Shown: positions 31,840 to 43,168, counted from the first letter of the stretch. The stretch: 64,000 nucleotides of DNA from Terramyces sp. JEL0728 (GCA_027603945.1 JADIIU010000064.1:1-64000); one strand, 5' to 3'. Program-made: numbers and translations. Notes: generated by a model not told the origin, from the letters alone.

Positions 31840-33518
31840 ATGACCTCTTATGATACACCAAACCCCACCGAGATCGACCCAAATAGCCAAATAAAACTAC
31901 AGACAACAAGAAATAGCGAAACAATATACACATTTAATTTTCAAAATACCGCTATTATGATGCGAAAAAAGGATTATTATATTAACGCGACTCAAATTCT
32001 AAAAGCTGTAGGAGTAAAGAACAAGGACGAAAAATTCCAACCACTCTTGAAAGAGGTCCTGAAATTTCCTCATGAGAATGTAAATCGAGGAAATTCGGCG
32101 TATCATGGAATTTGGTATTGTATAGTTTAAACCAGGATACCTCTTGATTCAGCAAGATCACTTGCTTCAGCACTAAATATTTTGCCGCAGCTTTCGCCAC
32201 TATTTGCACATGATGTTAATAGCGGGTTCGCTGGAATTGGTATTAACCATCTTTTCAAATTAAGACGGAAAACATCAGGTAAGATTATGATTGACAAGAT
32301 AATCTGGACTCTTCCGAAACAATAACGAATCATACAAACCTAGGAAAAGGAGATGAACACAATATACAAGCGATACACGATCAACAGCTTTACAATTCTT
32401 CATATCCATGGATCTACCCGGCAACTCCAGTACCATTTAGACCAGGAATGCCTCTGAATATGAACAATTCTGGAGTCCCGGCACATAATATACCACTTAA
32501 TTCTGCAATGTCACCACCAATAATGAATAATACGCAAATGATTCACTCCCAAAGCGGAGATCTGGAGGTAAATTATAGACCGAATATGCCAATGATGTAC
32601 AGCCGATCATATCCCGGGCCTAATCAACATCACACCAGCCATCCACCATTACCACACCTTCCTGTTGCTGATAATGCAACCCCACCACCTAATTTATCTA
32701 ATGTGTCTCCAGATGTACACACGCAAAAGAGACCCAAAATGGATCACCATGACAGCCCAACAGCTGCTGTACCAACACCCGGTAAGGAGCTTGATGTGGA
32801 TAGTGCATCCTCTTGTGCAAAAAATTCACAAGAAAGCAATGTAAATCTTGGTGATTGCAAAGCCTGTAGCAAAACAATGTCCATTGCAATTTTAGCAATC
32901 CCGTACTAAGTAATTAACCAATAGATGTGGGCATTCGTTTTGTGATAAATGCTTATCAGATATCGAGGATCATAAAGAGAAGGATGCGCAGCTCTCCTGT
33001 CCATGCTGCAAAAATCCCATTGCACATCATGTCCGAAATTTGGCTTTAGAAGAAGTATTAAAGAAAGAACAAACCCCGAAATTGCCTGTGGAAGGAAATC
33101 CAACTCTGCTAGAGGATGATCCGGTCAATTTGGCTACAAAATACAAAGAGCAATTATATTTAATTGAGGCACGGTTAGAGCATCTTGAGAAGGAATCAGG
33201 AGAGATTGGCATTGTACGTTGTATATAATCTAGAATGTAAAGGACAAGAAAAGTAAACTGGAGAAAGCGAGAGCTGTAATCGAGAAGGCTGAGGATGGGA
33301 TATCAAAAATTTCTGCAAATATAGAAAAGCTGAGGGACAAGCTGAAAACCTTGGATGCCATTGTTCAAGATAACCTACCAATTCGACTTGCCATTGAAAA
33401 GAGTATCCAAACATATGAAAATCGCAGAACGGGGATTTTTCATGAGAAATCGGCCCTTGTTGAGCGAAAAGAACGAGTTTATACTATATGGAAAGGCTTG
33501 AGTGATATTTCGAAATAG
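31840..33518 (+). CDS. APSES (KilA-N) DNA-binding domain fused to a RING finger and coiled coil
   Basis: Five exons, with introns at 32115-32135, 32279-32298, 32903-32924 and 33214-33233 (21, 20, 22 and 20 nt), give 531 residues. Residues about 25-130 are an APSES domain (MMRKKDYYINATQILKAVGV, then PHENV, HGIWIPLDSARSLA). A Pro/Asn/Met-rich linker follows. Near residues 325-375 is a RING finger: CKACSKT, then PCGHSFCDKC and CPCC. The remaining 150 residues are coiled coil (LYLIEARLEHLEKES, KIS..IEKLRDKLKTLD). Fungal APSES factors (Mbp1, Swi4, StuA) normally carry ankyrin repeats or no second domain. The frame is continuous from the APSES exon through the linker, so this is one gene as read. 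The RING relies on the third intron. Confidence 0.8.
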
Positions 33519-33561
33519 TATATGTTGTGAATAAAGTAGATTTTGAAACTTTATTGACAAA

Positions 33562-35427
33562 TTAGTACAGTCCAGCTAGAGCTCGAACATATGCTGGCTC
33601 TTCTGTCATTGCTACTCTATCTTCAAGCGAATTGAAAATCTTTGATACGCTTTCTGGCGGCTTGACATTATCCATCCAGTCAACAGTTTCCGGAATTGAT
33701 TTGATCAAATCACGGAATTTTGATGAATCAGATCCTAGAATTTGATTCCACAAGGTACTACTGGTTTTGGAGCCTGGAATGTTTTGGTGTTGGTGCTGCT
33801 TTTGAAGGTTTACTCTTTCGCGGCTATCAGTTCTTTTCAATGATTCTCTCTTTCCGCCTAAAAACATTGGAATTGATTGGATTGAACCTGAAGGAGAATT
33901 GGTTCCGTTCCCATTTACTCTTTGATTCGATTTTGTTGCAGACAACTTTCTAATTCTTCCCAGCGTTTCGAAACTTGCTATATCTAATTTGATACCACCG
34001 AATGCAGAAAATACACCGAAACGCTCATCATTCATATCGGGTGTTGGAGGACTGCTATCTCGCGAGGTTGGAGAAAGAACTCTTGTTTGTGGTCTGGGAT
34101 GTTCCATCCACGTAAGTTTGGCCCCCAGACTCTCCAACAGTGCTGCGACATCCAAATTGACGCTTTGAAATGCACCCCAGATCAGTTTGGAATCTAATTC
34201 GAATTTAGGGTCAATTTCTTTGATTTTGGAATGTAGGAACTTTATGGCAGCAATTTGGTGTCGAGTAAGGAATAGTTCTTGTTCAATGATGGGCTGTCTT
34301 ATACACGGTATTGGTTGCAGTCGAATAAATAGGTTCTTTTTGGTGATGACTGCATATTGTTCCAGTGTTACATTCAATTTCTGGCTGAAGGAATTCAAAG
34401 ATACCAAGCTTCCAATATCCAAGTTTGAAATAAACATATCTGCGCACTCCCAGCTTTCATTTGTGAGTGCAAGAGAGAAAATGTGTAGTGGGACACAGTA
34501 TCCACTGTCGTAGGAACGCATATTTGCAAGAATTGATCTAACTTGATCGTATCGTTTGGAGAGGATCGCACTTTCCAATAACTGGTCAAAGAAATCCAAA
34601 ATGATTGCATGATTGTCTATCGATAGTCCGTAAATTTTCTGAACTAGACTGGCATCGAGCTGCTTTTGAGTGTCAACATAGAGATTCCACAATGCTTTAA
34701 TATCGTCTGGAGCGTAATCGGAAAGCAGCTGGAAAACACCATTCCATCCTTTACGCTGTGCACGTGCCATGCAAAACAGCAAGCTGTCTCTAAGCCCTTC
34801 AATTTGCAACAATATTTTGACATGTCTTTCCTTGTTTAAAACACAAGCAAATCGAAGGGCATCTTCGATTGTTGTCTTTAATGGTGATAGTTTGCAAAAC
34901 AATTCCAATACCTTGACCCCAATGTCTTCATTACTTGATTTCAGAGGGTAGATTGATGCATATACGATACTACCCAGCAACTGTACGTTATTTTGGAGGA
35001 CACTGGCAAATGCATCGCTGTTTAATGCACTCGCAACTCCGGCTAGCGACCCTATAGAAGCAAGTGCGTCCCACCATACGTGGATCAATTCCTTTCTCTT
35101 TTCAAAACTGTATTCCAGTAGTTCTACCAATACTTCAGGTTGCAAGACAAACCGACTGGAAGTACTGCAGATCATATCAACCGGGAAAATTCTATTCGCA
35201 AGCCAGTCCCCGTATGATTTGAAAACATTTCCATCAGAATTGATCGCTTGGAGAGTGCTGGCCACGATTTTTAATTTCAGCGGGCGAGAGAGCAACCAGC
35301 TGGCACGTAACTTTGGATCTTTGGCAATAGAATGCCACTGTTTGTTCAGTCGAGAAGCAAGCAAGTAAGTCTCGGTGTACAATAAGATCCTTTGAATGAT
35401 CTCCAGTCTGGACAGAGCTTCATTCAT
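33562..35427 (-). CDS. Large protein with F-box-like N-terminus, unknown
   Basis: A single open frame of 621 residues with no intron. The N-terminus (LEIIQRILLYTETYLLASRLNKQWHSI, quoted in parts: LEIIQRILLYTETYLLA, SRLNKQWHSI) resembles a degenerate F-box. Most of the protein is helical and Leu-rich with a solenoid-like feel. The last 180 residues are Ser/Pro-rich (LSPTSRDSSPPTP, RESLKRTDSRERV), probably phosphorylated. I recognise no conserved enzyme motif. The convergent neighbour (APSES-RING) ends 44 bp away. An F-box-type ubiquitin-ligase adaptor is a weak guess. Confidence 0.65.
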   Translation of the reverse strand: MNEALSRLEIIQRILLYTETYLLASRLNKQWHSIAKDPKLRASWLLSRPLKLKIVASTLQAINSDGNVFKSYGDWLANRIFPVDMICSTSSRFVLQPEVLVELLEYSFEKRKELIHVWWDALASIGSLAGVASALNSDAFASVLQNNVQLLGSIVYASIYPLKSSNEDIGVKVLELFCKLSPLKTTIEDALRFACVLNKERHVKILLQIEGLRDSLLFCMARAQRKGWNGVFQLLSDYAPDDIKALWNLYVDTQKQLDASLVQKIYGLSIDNHAIILDFFDQLLESAILSKRYDQVRSILANMRSYDSGYCVPLHIFSLALTNESWECADMFISNLDIGSLVSLNSFSQKLNVTLEQYAVITKKNLFIRLQPIPCIRQPIIEQELFLTRHQIAAIKFLHSKIKEIDPKFELDSKLIWGAFQSVNLDVAALLESLGAKLTWMEHPRPQTRVLSPTSRDSSPPTPDMNDERFGVFSAFGGIKLDIASFETLGRIRKLSATKSNQRVNGNGTNSPSGSIQSIPMFLGGKRESLKRTDSRERVNLQKQHQHQNIPGSKTSSTLWNQILGSDSSKFRDLIKSIPETVDWMDNVKPPESVSKIFNSLEDRVAMTEEPAYVRALAGLY

Positions 35428-35621
35428 TTTCCAAGATTTATTTGGGACAATGATAATTTTTGATTATACTGAATCAGCCAATAATAAATATAATATTGTG
35501 TTGCTAATCTATGTAACCTTTGTCCTGTGATGATGCTGGAACATTGGCTCTTTTGCTTCCAAACCATTCCATTCATGCAATTACTAACGCACTCTGGCAT
35601 TGGTGTGTATGCACCTCCAAT
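35428..35621. other. Short spacer upstream of the F-box-like gene
   Basis: AT-rich; holds the 5' region of the minus-strand gene at 33562-35427 and the 3' end of SPO11. No gene seen. Confidence 0.4.
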
Positions 35622-36854
35622 TCATAAGGCCAAATATTTATTAATAAAAGTGCCATTGCTGCTGGTGATTAAACTCAACAGCGCTGATATTGGGACTATC
35701 TGAAGTTCAGCCTTATATCCAGCATGCAACATCTTTTGCAATTCAATTCTATTTCAGTAATTTGTACCTTATATCTCTTGTAAGGTCTCGTTTCAACATC
35801 TTGCATATCTTTATCTTGTCTCTGATAGATAGTGGGATCAGTTGATCATAATATTGTAGATTTACCAAGCAGCTCGTAATCTTCAATCCTAACCACTTAA
35901 TATCAACCGGAACTAGGTTTCTAGACTGATATTTTTGTCCCTAGGTTATTTCCAAGTACATTCGAGCCATTTTTGTACGAAAGCATGATTTCAATCCCAT
36001 CTGGGTCTGCATCTACCAAAACCATTGCTTCGATCGGGGAGCTAGTATCAGAAAAGTAATTGGTATTGACAGTCAACTTTGATACCTCATTTATAAATCT
36101 TCTTGTGTTGACGTCTGGAAACCCTTTACCCTGCTTTAATCAAAACTTACAGTAACTATAACTGCATCTCTGAGCTGTTTTTCGTTAATCAAAGATATGA
36201 AAGAGTTGAAAGTAGCTTCTTTTTCAATCACAAGCAGTCGTGAAGCAGTAAACAGAATCTCTACTACAGTTTCAACAATTGGAATCAATATTGGCTAACA
36301 GTTAACTGGTTTTAAAATAATCTAATCTATAGAGCTACTTACTACTTTTGAAGCATCTTGTATGGTCCCATTGCCCATCTTGAATTTGACATTTCCAAAA
36401 ACCAAGCCTTTTAAGGAGGCAACCTGAATTAAAGAGGTGTACTATATTCAATTGGCTCCTAGAGACGTTCAGCGAACAAGCAATTTCATCTACTATCAAA
36501 TCACATCTTGTTTGTGTTTTAAACAAATTCTCCTGTTAGTGCCAGGTACCACATTTTGATAAAATAAATCTCGCTTGGTGATCACTTGATCTTGTTGGAG
36601 CAGTCCCAGAATATTTTGTAAAATGTACAGATACATATCTTGTTAGTCGTGGGCAACTTTTTCTAGTCTTGACAGTCTTTATTCCAGATACGTCCGGTTT
36701 CCTGATTTTTAATGGAGGATCATCGCGGATCACAATGTTGACGATGGCTTGTATCCTCAATTTCAACCATTCCCTACATTAATCTCGCCTACCTTATTAA
36801 TTAAAAGTACTTTGTCTTGGGGATATCATACTCCTCACTTGTTACAAATTGCAT
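35622..36854 (-). CDS. SPO11: Meiotic DNA double-strand-break transesterase SPO11
   Basis: Nine exons give 343 residues. Introns: 36774-36810 (37 nt), 36639-36657, 36530-36549, 36424-36442, 36295-36342 (48 nt), 36131-36150, 35941-35959 and 35749-35767. The winged-helix catalytic motif TKRDLFYQNV contains the active-site Tyr (about residue 80). The next block FKTQTRCDLIVDEIACSLNV is typical. The Toprim fold shows LLVIEKEATF (Glu) and ALVDADP-like VLVDADPDGIEI (Asp-x-Asp), and the family tail VDIKWLGL is intact. All lengths keep frame and key residues, so the gene looks functional. SPO11 makes the breaks that start meiotic recombination. The 37-nt intron looks like two adjoining introns of 18 and 19 nt. 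Confidence 0.9.
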
Positions 36855-36978
36855 ATGGTTAAAAGGAAAGAAATCCCATCTATTTGTACCCCCAATTCAA
36901 CTATAATCTTATTTTAACCTTTTTCCCGGAGACATGTGAAGAATCGCGTGATTGGACATTGTTCAAAAACTTTGCGAA

Positions 36979-38442
36979 ATGGATTTAATACGACAGCCTA
37001 AATTACCATGGCTGTTGCTGCTACTGACATGGTTATTCAACGGCCGTCAAACCCTAAAACAAATACTCTCACAGCCGATTTCTACTAAATTGCCGTGGAC
37101 GTTATTAGTTTTATCCTGGGTATATTTCACCAGTAAAGAAAAGATTGACAAATTCGTATGCATTGTTAATCCTAGCTGTTTAAACCTCAGAAAAAGATTC
37201 ATGCAACCGCCAAGTATGCGAAAAAAGCAGTTGTCAAAGCTGCTCCTGTTTCTGAAGGAGAGAAATCACCAACTGACTCTGTCCAGTCTGGAGAATCCAC
37301 TACTTTGAATACACTCACGGAAAAAGGCAAGCTGTTGTCGGAAATTACTGTGGACGAATTAATCAAAGAAGCGGATGAGAATGCACTATTATTACCTCCA
37401 ATTACACACAGATTGCCCGTTATTAATAGGGGATTGGCGTTAATGAAGCGAGTATTGCCTCTGAAAGAATGGCAGGCAATGTCGGAAAAAGATGGCATAA
37501 ATATCTCCAGTCTTCCTATCAATGGACTAGCATTGCCTTTTATCCGAGGCGACGGTGTTGTCAACGGAAATTTCACTCTGCAAGAAGTACTCAGTGTAAT
37601 CAATAACTCCTATGCCAGAAAGACATGTATCAATTATTAATGTTAGGGGATGCAAGATTTGACAGCTCTCAAGTATTGGAATTCTTGGGCCAAACCGATT
37701 TAGTGGTGTATAATGTCCAAAAGGGAACCTTTCCTGTTTCTGCCAGAGAACTAGTTACCGCAATTACTGTTGTTGAGGATTCCGATTCCTTGACTTATGT
37801 TGCAATGTCTGTTCCAGATGAAAAAGATCAAGCACCGCCTGCCAATGGAAAGGTTCGCGCAGAAATTTTGCTTGCTGGATGGAAGCTGACAAAAAGTTCC
37901 AACGGAATCTTTGCAACTTATATCGTGCATGTAGACCCAAAGGGTTCCATTCCCAACTGTAACTATTATTAACATTAGCTATTATTAGATCCATTCAAAC
38001 TCAAACACCACTATGTATTTCAGGGGTATCCAATTACTTGTCAAATTATGGATGCTTGCCATTCCCAGTTGTCGGTAGTTTGAAACCTAGTGGAGGAATA
38101 TCGTTCAATTCCAAAGAAGTGACTACTTCGCTCTTTGCCATGAAATACACTATCGCAGAACTCAAGGAAAACGAAAAGAGTGACGAGTTAGGCACATTGC
38201 ACGTCGCTGTGCCGGTAAAGAACTTTGCAACTGGTGTAAATGTATCTCTCAGTTGTTCCAATCCTGATTTTGCTTACAATGTTACCGGTATTCCTAAATC
38301 CGAATGGAACGGACTTGTTTCAGATAATACTGCTTATATTTTGAAAATTAAATGTCAACCAATCAACGAACCACAGTCTGTAACTCTTCGAATCGAGCCG
38401 GGCAGTGGTGAAAAGATTCTCGTAAACAACAAGGCCTTATGA
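36979..38442 (+). CDS. START lipid-binding-domain protein with N-terminal membrane segments
   Basis: Four exons, with 20-nt introns at 37156-37175, 37627-37646 and 37959-37978, give 467 residues. Two hydrophobic stretches near the N-terminus (PWLLLLLTWLF and PWTLLVLSWVYF) predict a hairpin or two membrane passes. A charged linker follows. A START domain covers about residues 195-340: YNVQKGTFPVSARELVTAIT, AGWKL and TYIVHVDPKGSIP, the family's diagnostic C-terminal block. The last 115 residues form a further domain I do not recognise. START domains bind sterols or phospholipids, so a membrane-anchored lipid-transfer role is likely; the ligand is unknown. It is divergent from SPO11, 124 bp apart. 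Confidence 0.8.
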
Positions 38443-38681
38443 ATAAAAGCCATAGTTTCTGTAGTATTAGCTGTGTACAAGACAACGATCTGTACTATTC
38501 CATGTATTGTAAAAGTAGTCCAACAGCTTTCAGTGGATCCGCAGCAGATACAAGGGACAAGTGTATGCAGATGTCCATGCCTTTCTTGTGCTTGTATTAA
38601 AAGATCACTCGCGTGTATATTAAACCAAACCTGGGATAAATTAAACTGTTTATTAAAATTGAGCAAAAACAAAAAACAGGC

Positions 38682-39289
38682 TTAGACTTTCTCATCAGAG
38701 GGATGAGCGAGTGTGACAGTTTGTGCGTCTATATCTAGAAAACTTGTTTCTAATGATTTGAAAAACATTTGCTTATCAAAATTGGGTTGAAATTGTTGAG
38801 GTTCGTATTTAGTGGTATCAATGAACGAGTCTTTAGGATATCTGTAAGTTTCATTATCTTGGGATCTGTCGAGGAAATCTGGATCGAAATCACTGAAATC
38901 GTTGCGCAGCTCTTCCTTTTCCGTCTTTCTCTTCTTTTTTCTTGGCTCTCTAACTGCATCTACACACTCTATCCCGTATGTATTACATCGCTGACAAGGC
39001 CGAGATTCTGAACACTTTTTGCACGCTTTTCTGCAATTCGCTACGTTAAAAAAATAGTACTGCACGCCAACTTTACCTGCTCCCTCTTTTTTGGCTTTTC
39101 TAATTGTCGGTAGGGATTATCGTCGGGCTTGCCCTGTAATATCTGGTCAATTAACGACTGTCGTAATATAGGATACGGAACTTGAAATGGAGTGACGAAA
39201 TTCTTTACTGTATTAATCGAGATTTTAGGTGGATAGTATGCAAACGGGAGCGGTTTCAAGTTCTTTTTTTCCTCTATATTTCCAATCAT
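38682..39289 (-). CDS. Zn2Cys6 binuclear-cluster transcription factor
   Basis: Two exons with a 20-nt intron at 39041-39060 give 195 residues from ATG 39289. The intron falls inside the zinc cluster. Splicing yields KLACTNCRKACKKCSESRP followed by CQRC and ECVD, with the six cysteines of the fungal Gal4-type fold. A basic patch REPRKKKRK follows, likely a nuclear signal. It lacks the large middle homology region of many family members, so it is a short version. The frame extends upstream without an ATG; a further 5' exon is possible. Confidence 0.8.
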
Positions 39290-40150
39290 TAAAACGTTTG
39301 CCGCATGTTTAGACTTTATACTTTCAAGCCCGCTGGCTGAGCTTGACAATTTTAATATGTAGGAAAAAATGAAATGAAAATTAAAAAATTATTAAAATAA
39401 AGATTTATATGGGTAGAGTTATCAATCACCGTAGATTTATTATTTATTATCTCTAGTTTGATTTCCATTTGAGCCGGATTCTTTGGGATTTTTGTGGTTC
39501 TCAGGACCCTTGCGTTTTGTAATTCAATGCCAAACGCGTCGTTTGCAAGGGGTTGTGATGAATGATATAGTTATCATGTGTGCTTGCATATTGGAATCGA
39601 GTAACTGACCCTTTTAATTTCTTGTATTCAAATGACACTCATGCAGACTTTCTCAGACACAACTCTATTGTTCAACTGTCAATGTTGCTGGCTTGATCCA
39701 ATGTTCAGTTTATCGGAAACTATACTCGTTCAAGTGCTCCCATGATATCACTTGTCAATTGCGATGATTTTCCATACTTTTTAAAAAGTCCTACTGTATT
39801 CAATCACCTACCCAATCGGACACCAAGACCTTTATTTAATTCATTTGTGTTTTTATTTCATTCGCCATTGCAGTTATCGGGTTTATTGATTGTTTGTGCA
39901 ATCAATCACATTCAAGGCCGAATTAGATTTTTGATATCGCTGTCCTTGGTAGAATTTCCGGTAAACACTTTGGCAGTGTATTGATACCAATAGACCGAAT
40001 ATCGCGGACTACTTGATGGTGAAACAGCATTACCAATTGCTCGGCCAATTGGGCTGGAATTACTGTTGCATTCATACCGAGTAATCCCACATCATTCTTA
40101 ATAATCATCTACATGTTTGGTACACCTTTTGAAGGTAAATATAAGCACAT
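39290..40150. other. Long spacer with uncertain open frames
   Basis: About 860 bp between the Zn2Cys6 and NSE1 genes. Open frames exist on both strands at 39742-39984 (+) and 39923-40108 (-). The minus-strand one (MIIKNDVGLLGMNATVIPAQ) reads like a real helical protein, but I can neither extend it through introns nor recognise it. A short gene here is possible. Confidence 0.35.
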
Positions 40151-41146
40151 TTATTCACTGTCATCGCTTTCAATAACATTTCTCGTCCTTTTTTGAGAAG
40201 ACTTTGCTGACTTTTGAGTTTCGCTTTGCTTTCTTTTATGACTTTGATGTTTCTCGGTATCAGATATAGCCGATTCGTTGTCAGATATTCCAATCTCATT
40301 TTCCGATTCATTACTTGGTTGTGCTGATCCGTTGGTGATTGCCTGAGACACCTGTTGAGATATTTCATCATCTTCAATCGCAGCGTCAATCGTATTTGTC
40401 TCAATTGAACAAGGCAAAAGAGCTGCTAGCCACTCTTCCCTACATTCTGGACATTTCTTTGTGGGATTTTTGGCAATACAATGAACGTGAGCTACAGCAT
40501 TACAATCATTAGTGTCACAATACTCATGCTAGATTAAATAGCCCGCACCTTGTTCAAAATAACTTCTTTGCAAAACAGGCAAGTCTTGATATAGTCTGCA
40601 AACTGCTGTTTCAAGTACAAATCTAATTCTAGAATGGAAGATAATCCCAATGAAATCCTTCCCTTGACAGAGATTAACCAGTTATCGGCCACCAGCTTGT
40701 CAAGTGCAATTTCTGCAGCCTGTTTCGTAATTGGAGGAACTAGTTTGGAACAACTGTTGAGTGCGTCAGTAGAAGAGAGATCCAATGAAGTGGAATCACT
40801 AGTCAGGATCGAATCAATCTAAGTTAGCAACAAGTACAATCTTTTTAAAAAAATTAACTTCATTTGCATTCAAATTGGTTGCAGATAAGGATATTTCATC
40901 TGCTTTGCAATTAACCAGGCAAATAAACTTGTCTCCAGAAAAAGGATCTGCCCCCCTTCTGATCTTCATATCCACTAATTCCAATCCGGCATTTGTAATT
41001 TTCATAAATTCTACATACGATTCAAAAGATGAATTTGTGAATTGTTTGCATTTGTTGTACAGCTGCTTTGCAGAGTCTGATGAAAGGATTTTGTGGGATA
41101 TTATATGCGACAGGAATAGTCGATTGGCATTTCCAAATTCAGTCAT
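40151..41146 (-). CDS. NSE1: SMC5/6 complex RING subunit NSE1
   Basis: Three exons, with introns at 40819-40837 (19 nt) and 40529-40548 (20 nt), give 318 residues. The N-terminal winged-helix part shows FICLVNCKADEISLSAT and NEVNFFKKI, typical of NSE1. A second winged helix includes AEIALDKLVADNWLISVKGR. The variant RING (NH-RING) near residues 180-230 is CLFCKEVI, then CDTNDCNAVAHVHC and KKCPECREEW. NSE1 is a ubiquitin ligase that works with NSE3 in SMC5/6, required for repair of DNA breaks and stalled forks. The C-terminal 75 residues are acidic/basic Ser-rich and probably disordered. The RING is complete only when the second intron is removed. Confidence 0.92.
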
Positions 41147-41307
41147 TGCGAGATTAAAAATATTGTCCAGAAATCTTTCAGACTTTAATTGAGGTCATTA
41201 TCATCACTGGGAGAAATTCCATTTGGACATTTAAAATATTGGGAATATGGTTTGGTTTATTAAATGGTTGTTCTAATAGAATTTCTAGCTAAAAACTGCT
41301 GCAGCGT

Positions 41308-41712
41308 ATGCTCAAAGATAAAAGTGAATATGCAAATCTGAATCCCTGAGATCCCAGTAACGCTAAAGTTGGCTCAGATTCAGCGCAAGAGAAATCCAAC
41401 ACCAGCAAATTTGAAAAAACCAAGATACTCATCTTGGTATTCATTTTACTCCAAGTACTCCAATTCGCATGCTACATGAGTTCTGGATGGGTAAAAGTCT
41501 TGGCTAAATCTGATGGAAACGCGATAGGATTGATTGAACCGCTAGCTGCAATTGGAACTGGGCTCTCTGGATTGCAAATTGGCATTTTTACCATTGTGTT
41601 TCAAATTATTATTGATATCTTTATCAAATCAAAGTCGGGTGATAACTCTGGTGATACACGTCCGACTACTCAGACTCGTAAAACTCAGCCATCAACAAAT
41701 TCTGCGCTTTGA
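41308..41712 (+). CDS. Small two-transmembrane protein, unknown
   Basis: Two hydrophobic helices (ILILVFILLQVLQFACYM and LSGLQIGIFTIVFQIII) with a short loop between, then a Lys/Thr-rich tail (TRPTTQTRKTQPSTNSAL). The frame for the first helix opens upstream without an ATG. A tentative join 41308-41323 plus 41351-41712, removing a 27-nt intron, supplies an ATG and 125 residues. That intron is longer than nearly all others here, so the exact start is doubtful. Family unknown. Confidence 0.5.
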
Positions 41713-41800
41713 TGAATAAAGAATGACTGATTGTGTTTATTTCTAGATAGAATACTAAATTTGCACGGAAAAATCATATTTTATTACAAATAGAGATAAC

Positions 41801-43168
41801 TTAATTGCCCTTGTCGTTGTATCGACGAAGAAAAGAACCCCGTATAACAGGAGGCAGAGTCTCAGACTCTCTTCTATCCGCGCGGGTTTCTAGATAAGAA
41901 TCACTGATCACTGGCGGTAAAATGGCTCCTTCATAGTCACTGTATTCATCATAATGCGGTTCAGTATCATCAAATCTAGTTTTAGATTGATTGGACGCAA
42001 ATACAGTGTCGGCCATTAGTACCGGTGGCATTGCATTCTCAGTCGTTGGGGACTGCATCACTCCTGGATTAACCACTGGAGATCCAACAGACACTTGATA
42101 CTCTCTTGGTTGATTTGTGGGTAATGTGGTATTTCGCGGTGATGGATAGTTTGAGTGATTCATTTCAGTCGCTGCAGCCATAGGAGAATTTCTTGTTTCT
42201 CTTCTATAAGATTGCAGTGGAGATTGAATAGGAGCTTTTGCAGTGCTGTTGGAAGAACGACTTGAAACCGTTCCTTCCTTATCTGGATATTGACGCGCAG
42301 AAATAGGAGAGCTGTTGACAAGCGATGGTGAATATTGAGATACAGATGTTTCAGAAGAACCAGCCTTGCTGTACCTTTCATTGTGATATCCGTTGTTTGC
42401 CATCTGTTGATTTACGTATCTTTGAGTATGCGCCATTTTCAAATCATTATATTCCTTTGGGGGAGATTGTGGTGAAGTAGAAGGCGAGGACGTTGATTCG
42501 GTTCGTTTCCTTCTGGAGTTGTAAAAAGTAGCACCGATGGCAGCCATTGAAATTACTGCAACAACCACAACTATTCCAATAATTAATCTAAGCGGATGCG
42601 CCAACATTCCATTCGCAGTTGCGTTTTGCGAGTCTGGGTAAAATCTATGTGGAAGTGTAGTGCAGCTGAATTGAACATTTTCACAATGCAATGGCTTTGT
42701 CTTGACACATAAATTAGCATCGTACGGACATCCATTGTTATTTTCTGGATCAATCGTAGTTAAATTTGCATTTGCTAACGAATCCGGAATATATCCTGAA
42801 AACGAGTTCAAGTACATCTCAAACCTTGGCGTGCCAAACGACGTATTTGGCTGAATAGCAGGAATTTCTCCGTAAAAGTTGTTTTCGTCGACATCCAGCA
42901 CAGATAAGCTGAGTTTGGCCATTTCAGGCGGAAGTTCTCCAGTCAAATTGTTGGCAGCGACACTGAATATCCGTAAAGCATCCAATTTCCCAATATCGCT
43001 TGTAATTGTGCCATTGAGATAGTTTTCGTTCAGGTTAACTCGTTGAAGCCTTCCTTCAGAGCAAATTACTCTTGCCCTCCATGTGCAACAATTTGTCTGT
43101 GTAAGTGTTGTGTCTGTGCCTCCCATTGCTTGATACAACGCATAGAAAACTGGACAGTCTGCCGACAT
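41801..43168 (-). CDS. LRR single-pass membrane protein A (PPV[LI] tail)
   Basis: An intronless gene of 455 residues. It begins directly with the family's Cys-containing cap: MSADCPVFYALYQAMGG and TQTNCCTW. Plant-type LRRs follow (KLDALRIFSVAANNLTGELP, LSVLDVDENNFYGEIP), then a closing Cys cluster (GCPYDANLC...C...FSC). A transmembrane helix lies near residues 190-215 (LRLIIGIVVVVAVISMAAIG), followed by basic RRKR and a long Ser/Pro/Asn-rich tail. The tail carries three short repeats: MPPVLMAD, LPPVISDS, LPPVIRGS. No signal peptide precedes the cap; the upstream gap to gene B is only 88 bp and contains none. There is no kinase or RING domain. Probable surface receptor or adhesion protein; ligand unknown. 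Confidence 0.85.
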   Translation of the reverse strand: MSADCPVFYALYQAMGGTDTTLTQTNCCTWRARVICSEGRLQRVNLNENYLNGTITSDIGKLDALRIFSVAANNLTGELPPEMAKLSLSVLDVDENNFYGEIPAIQPNTSFGTPRFEMYLNSFSGYIPDSLANANLTTIDPENNNGCPYDANLCVKTKPLHCENVQFSCTTLPHRFYPDSQNATANGMLAHPLRLIIGIVVVVAVISMAAIGATFYNSRRKRTESTSSPSTSPQSPPKEYNDLKMAHTQRYVNQQMANNGYHNERYSKAGSSETSVSQYSPSLVNSSPISARQYPDKEGTVSSRSSNSTAKAPIQSPLQSYRRETRNSPMAAATEMNHSNYPSPRNTTLPTNQPREYQVSVGSPVVNPGVMQSPTTENAMPPVLMADTVFASNQSKTRFDDTEPHYDEYSDYEGAILPPVISDSYLETRADRRESETLPPVIRGSFLRRYNDKGN

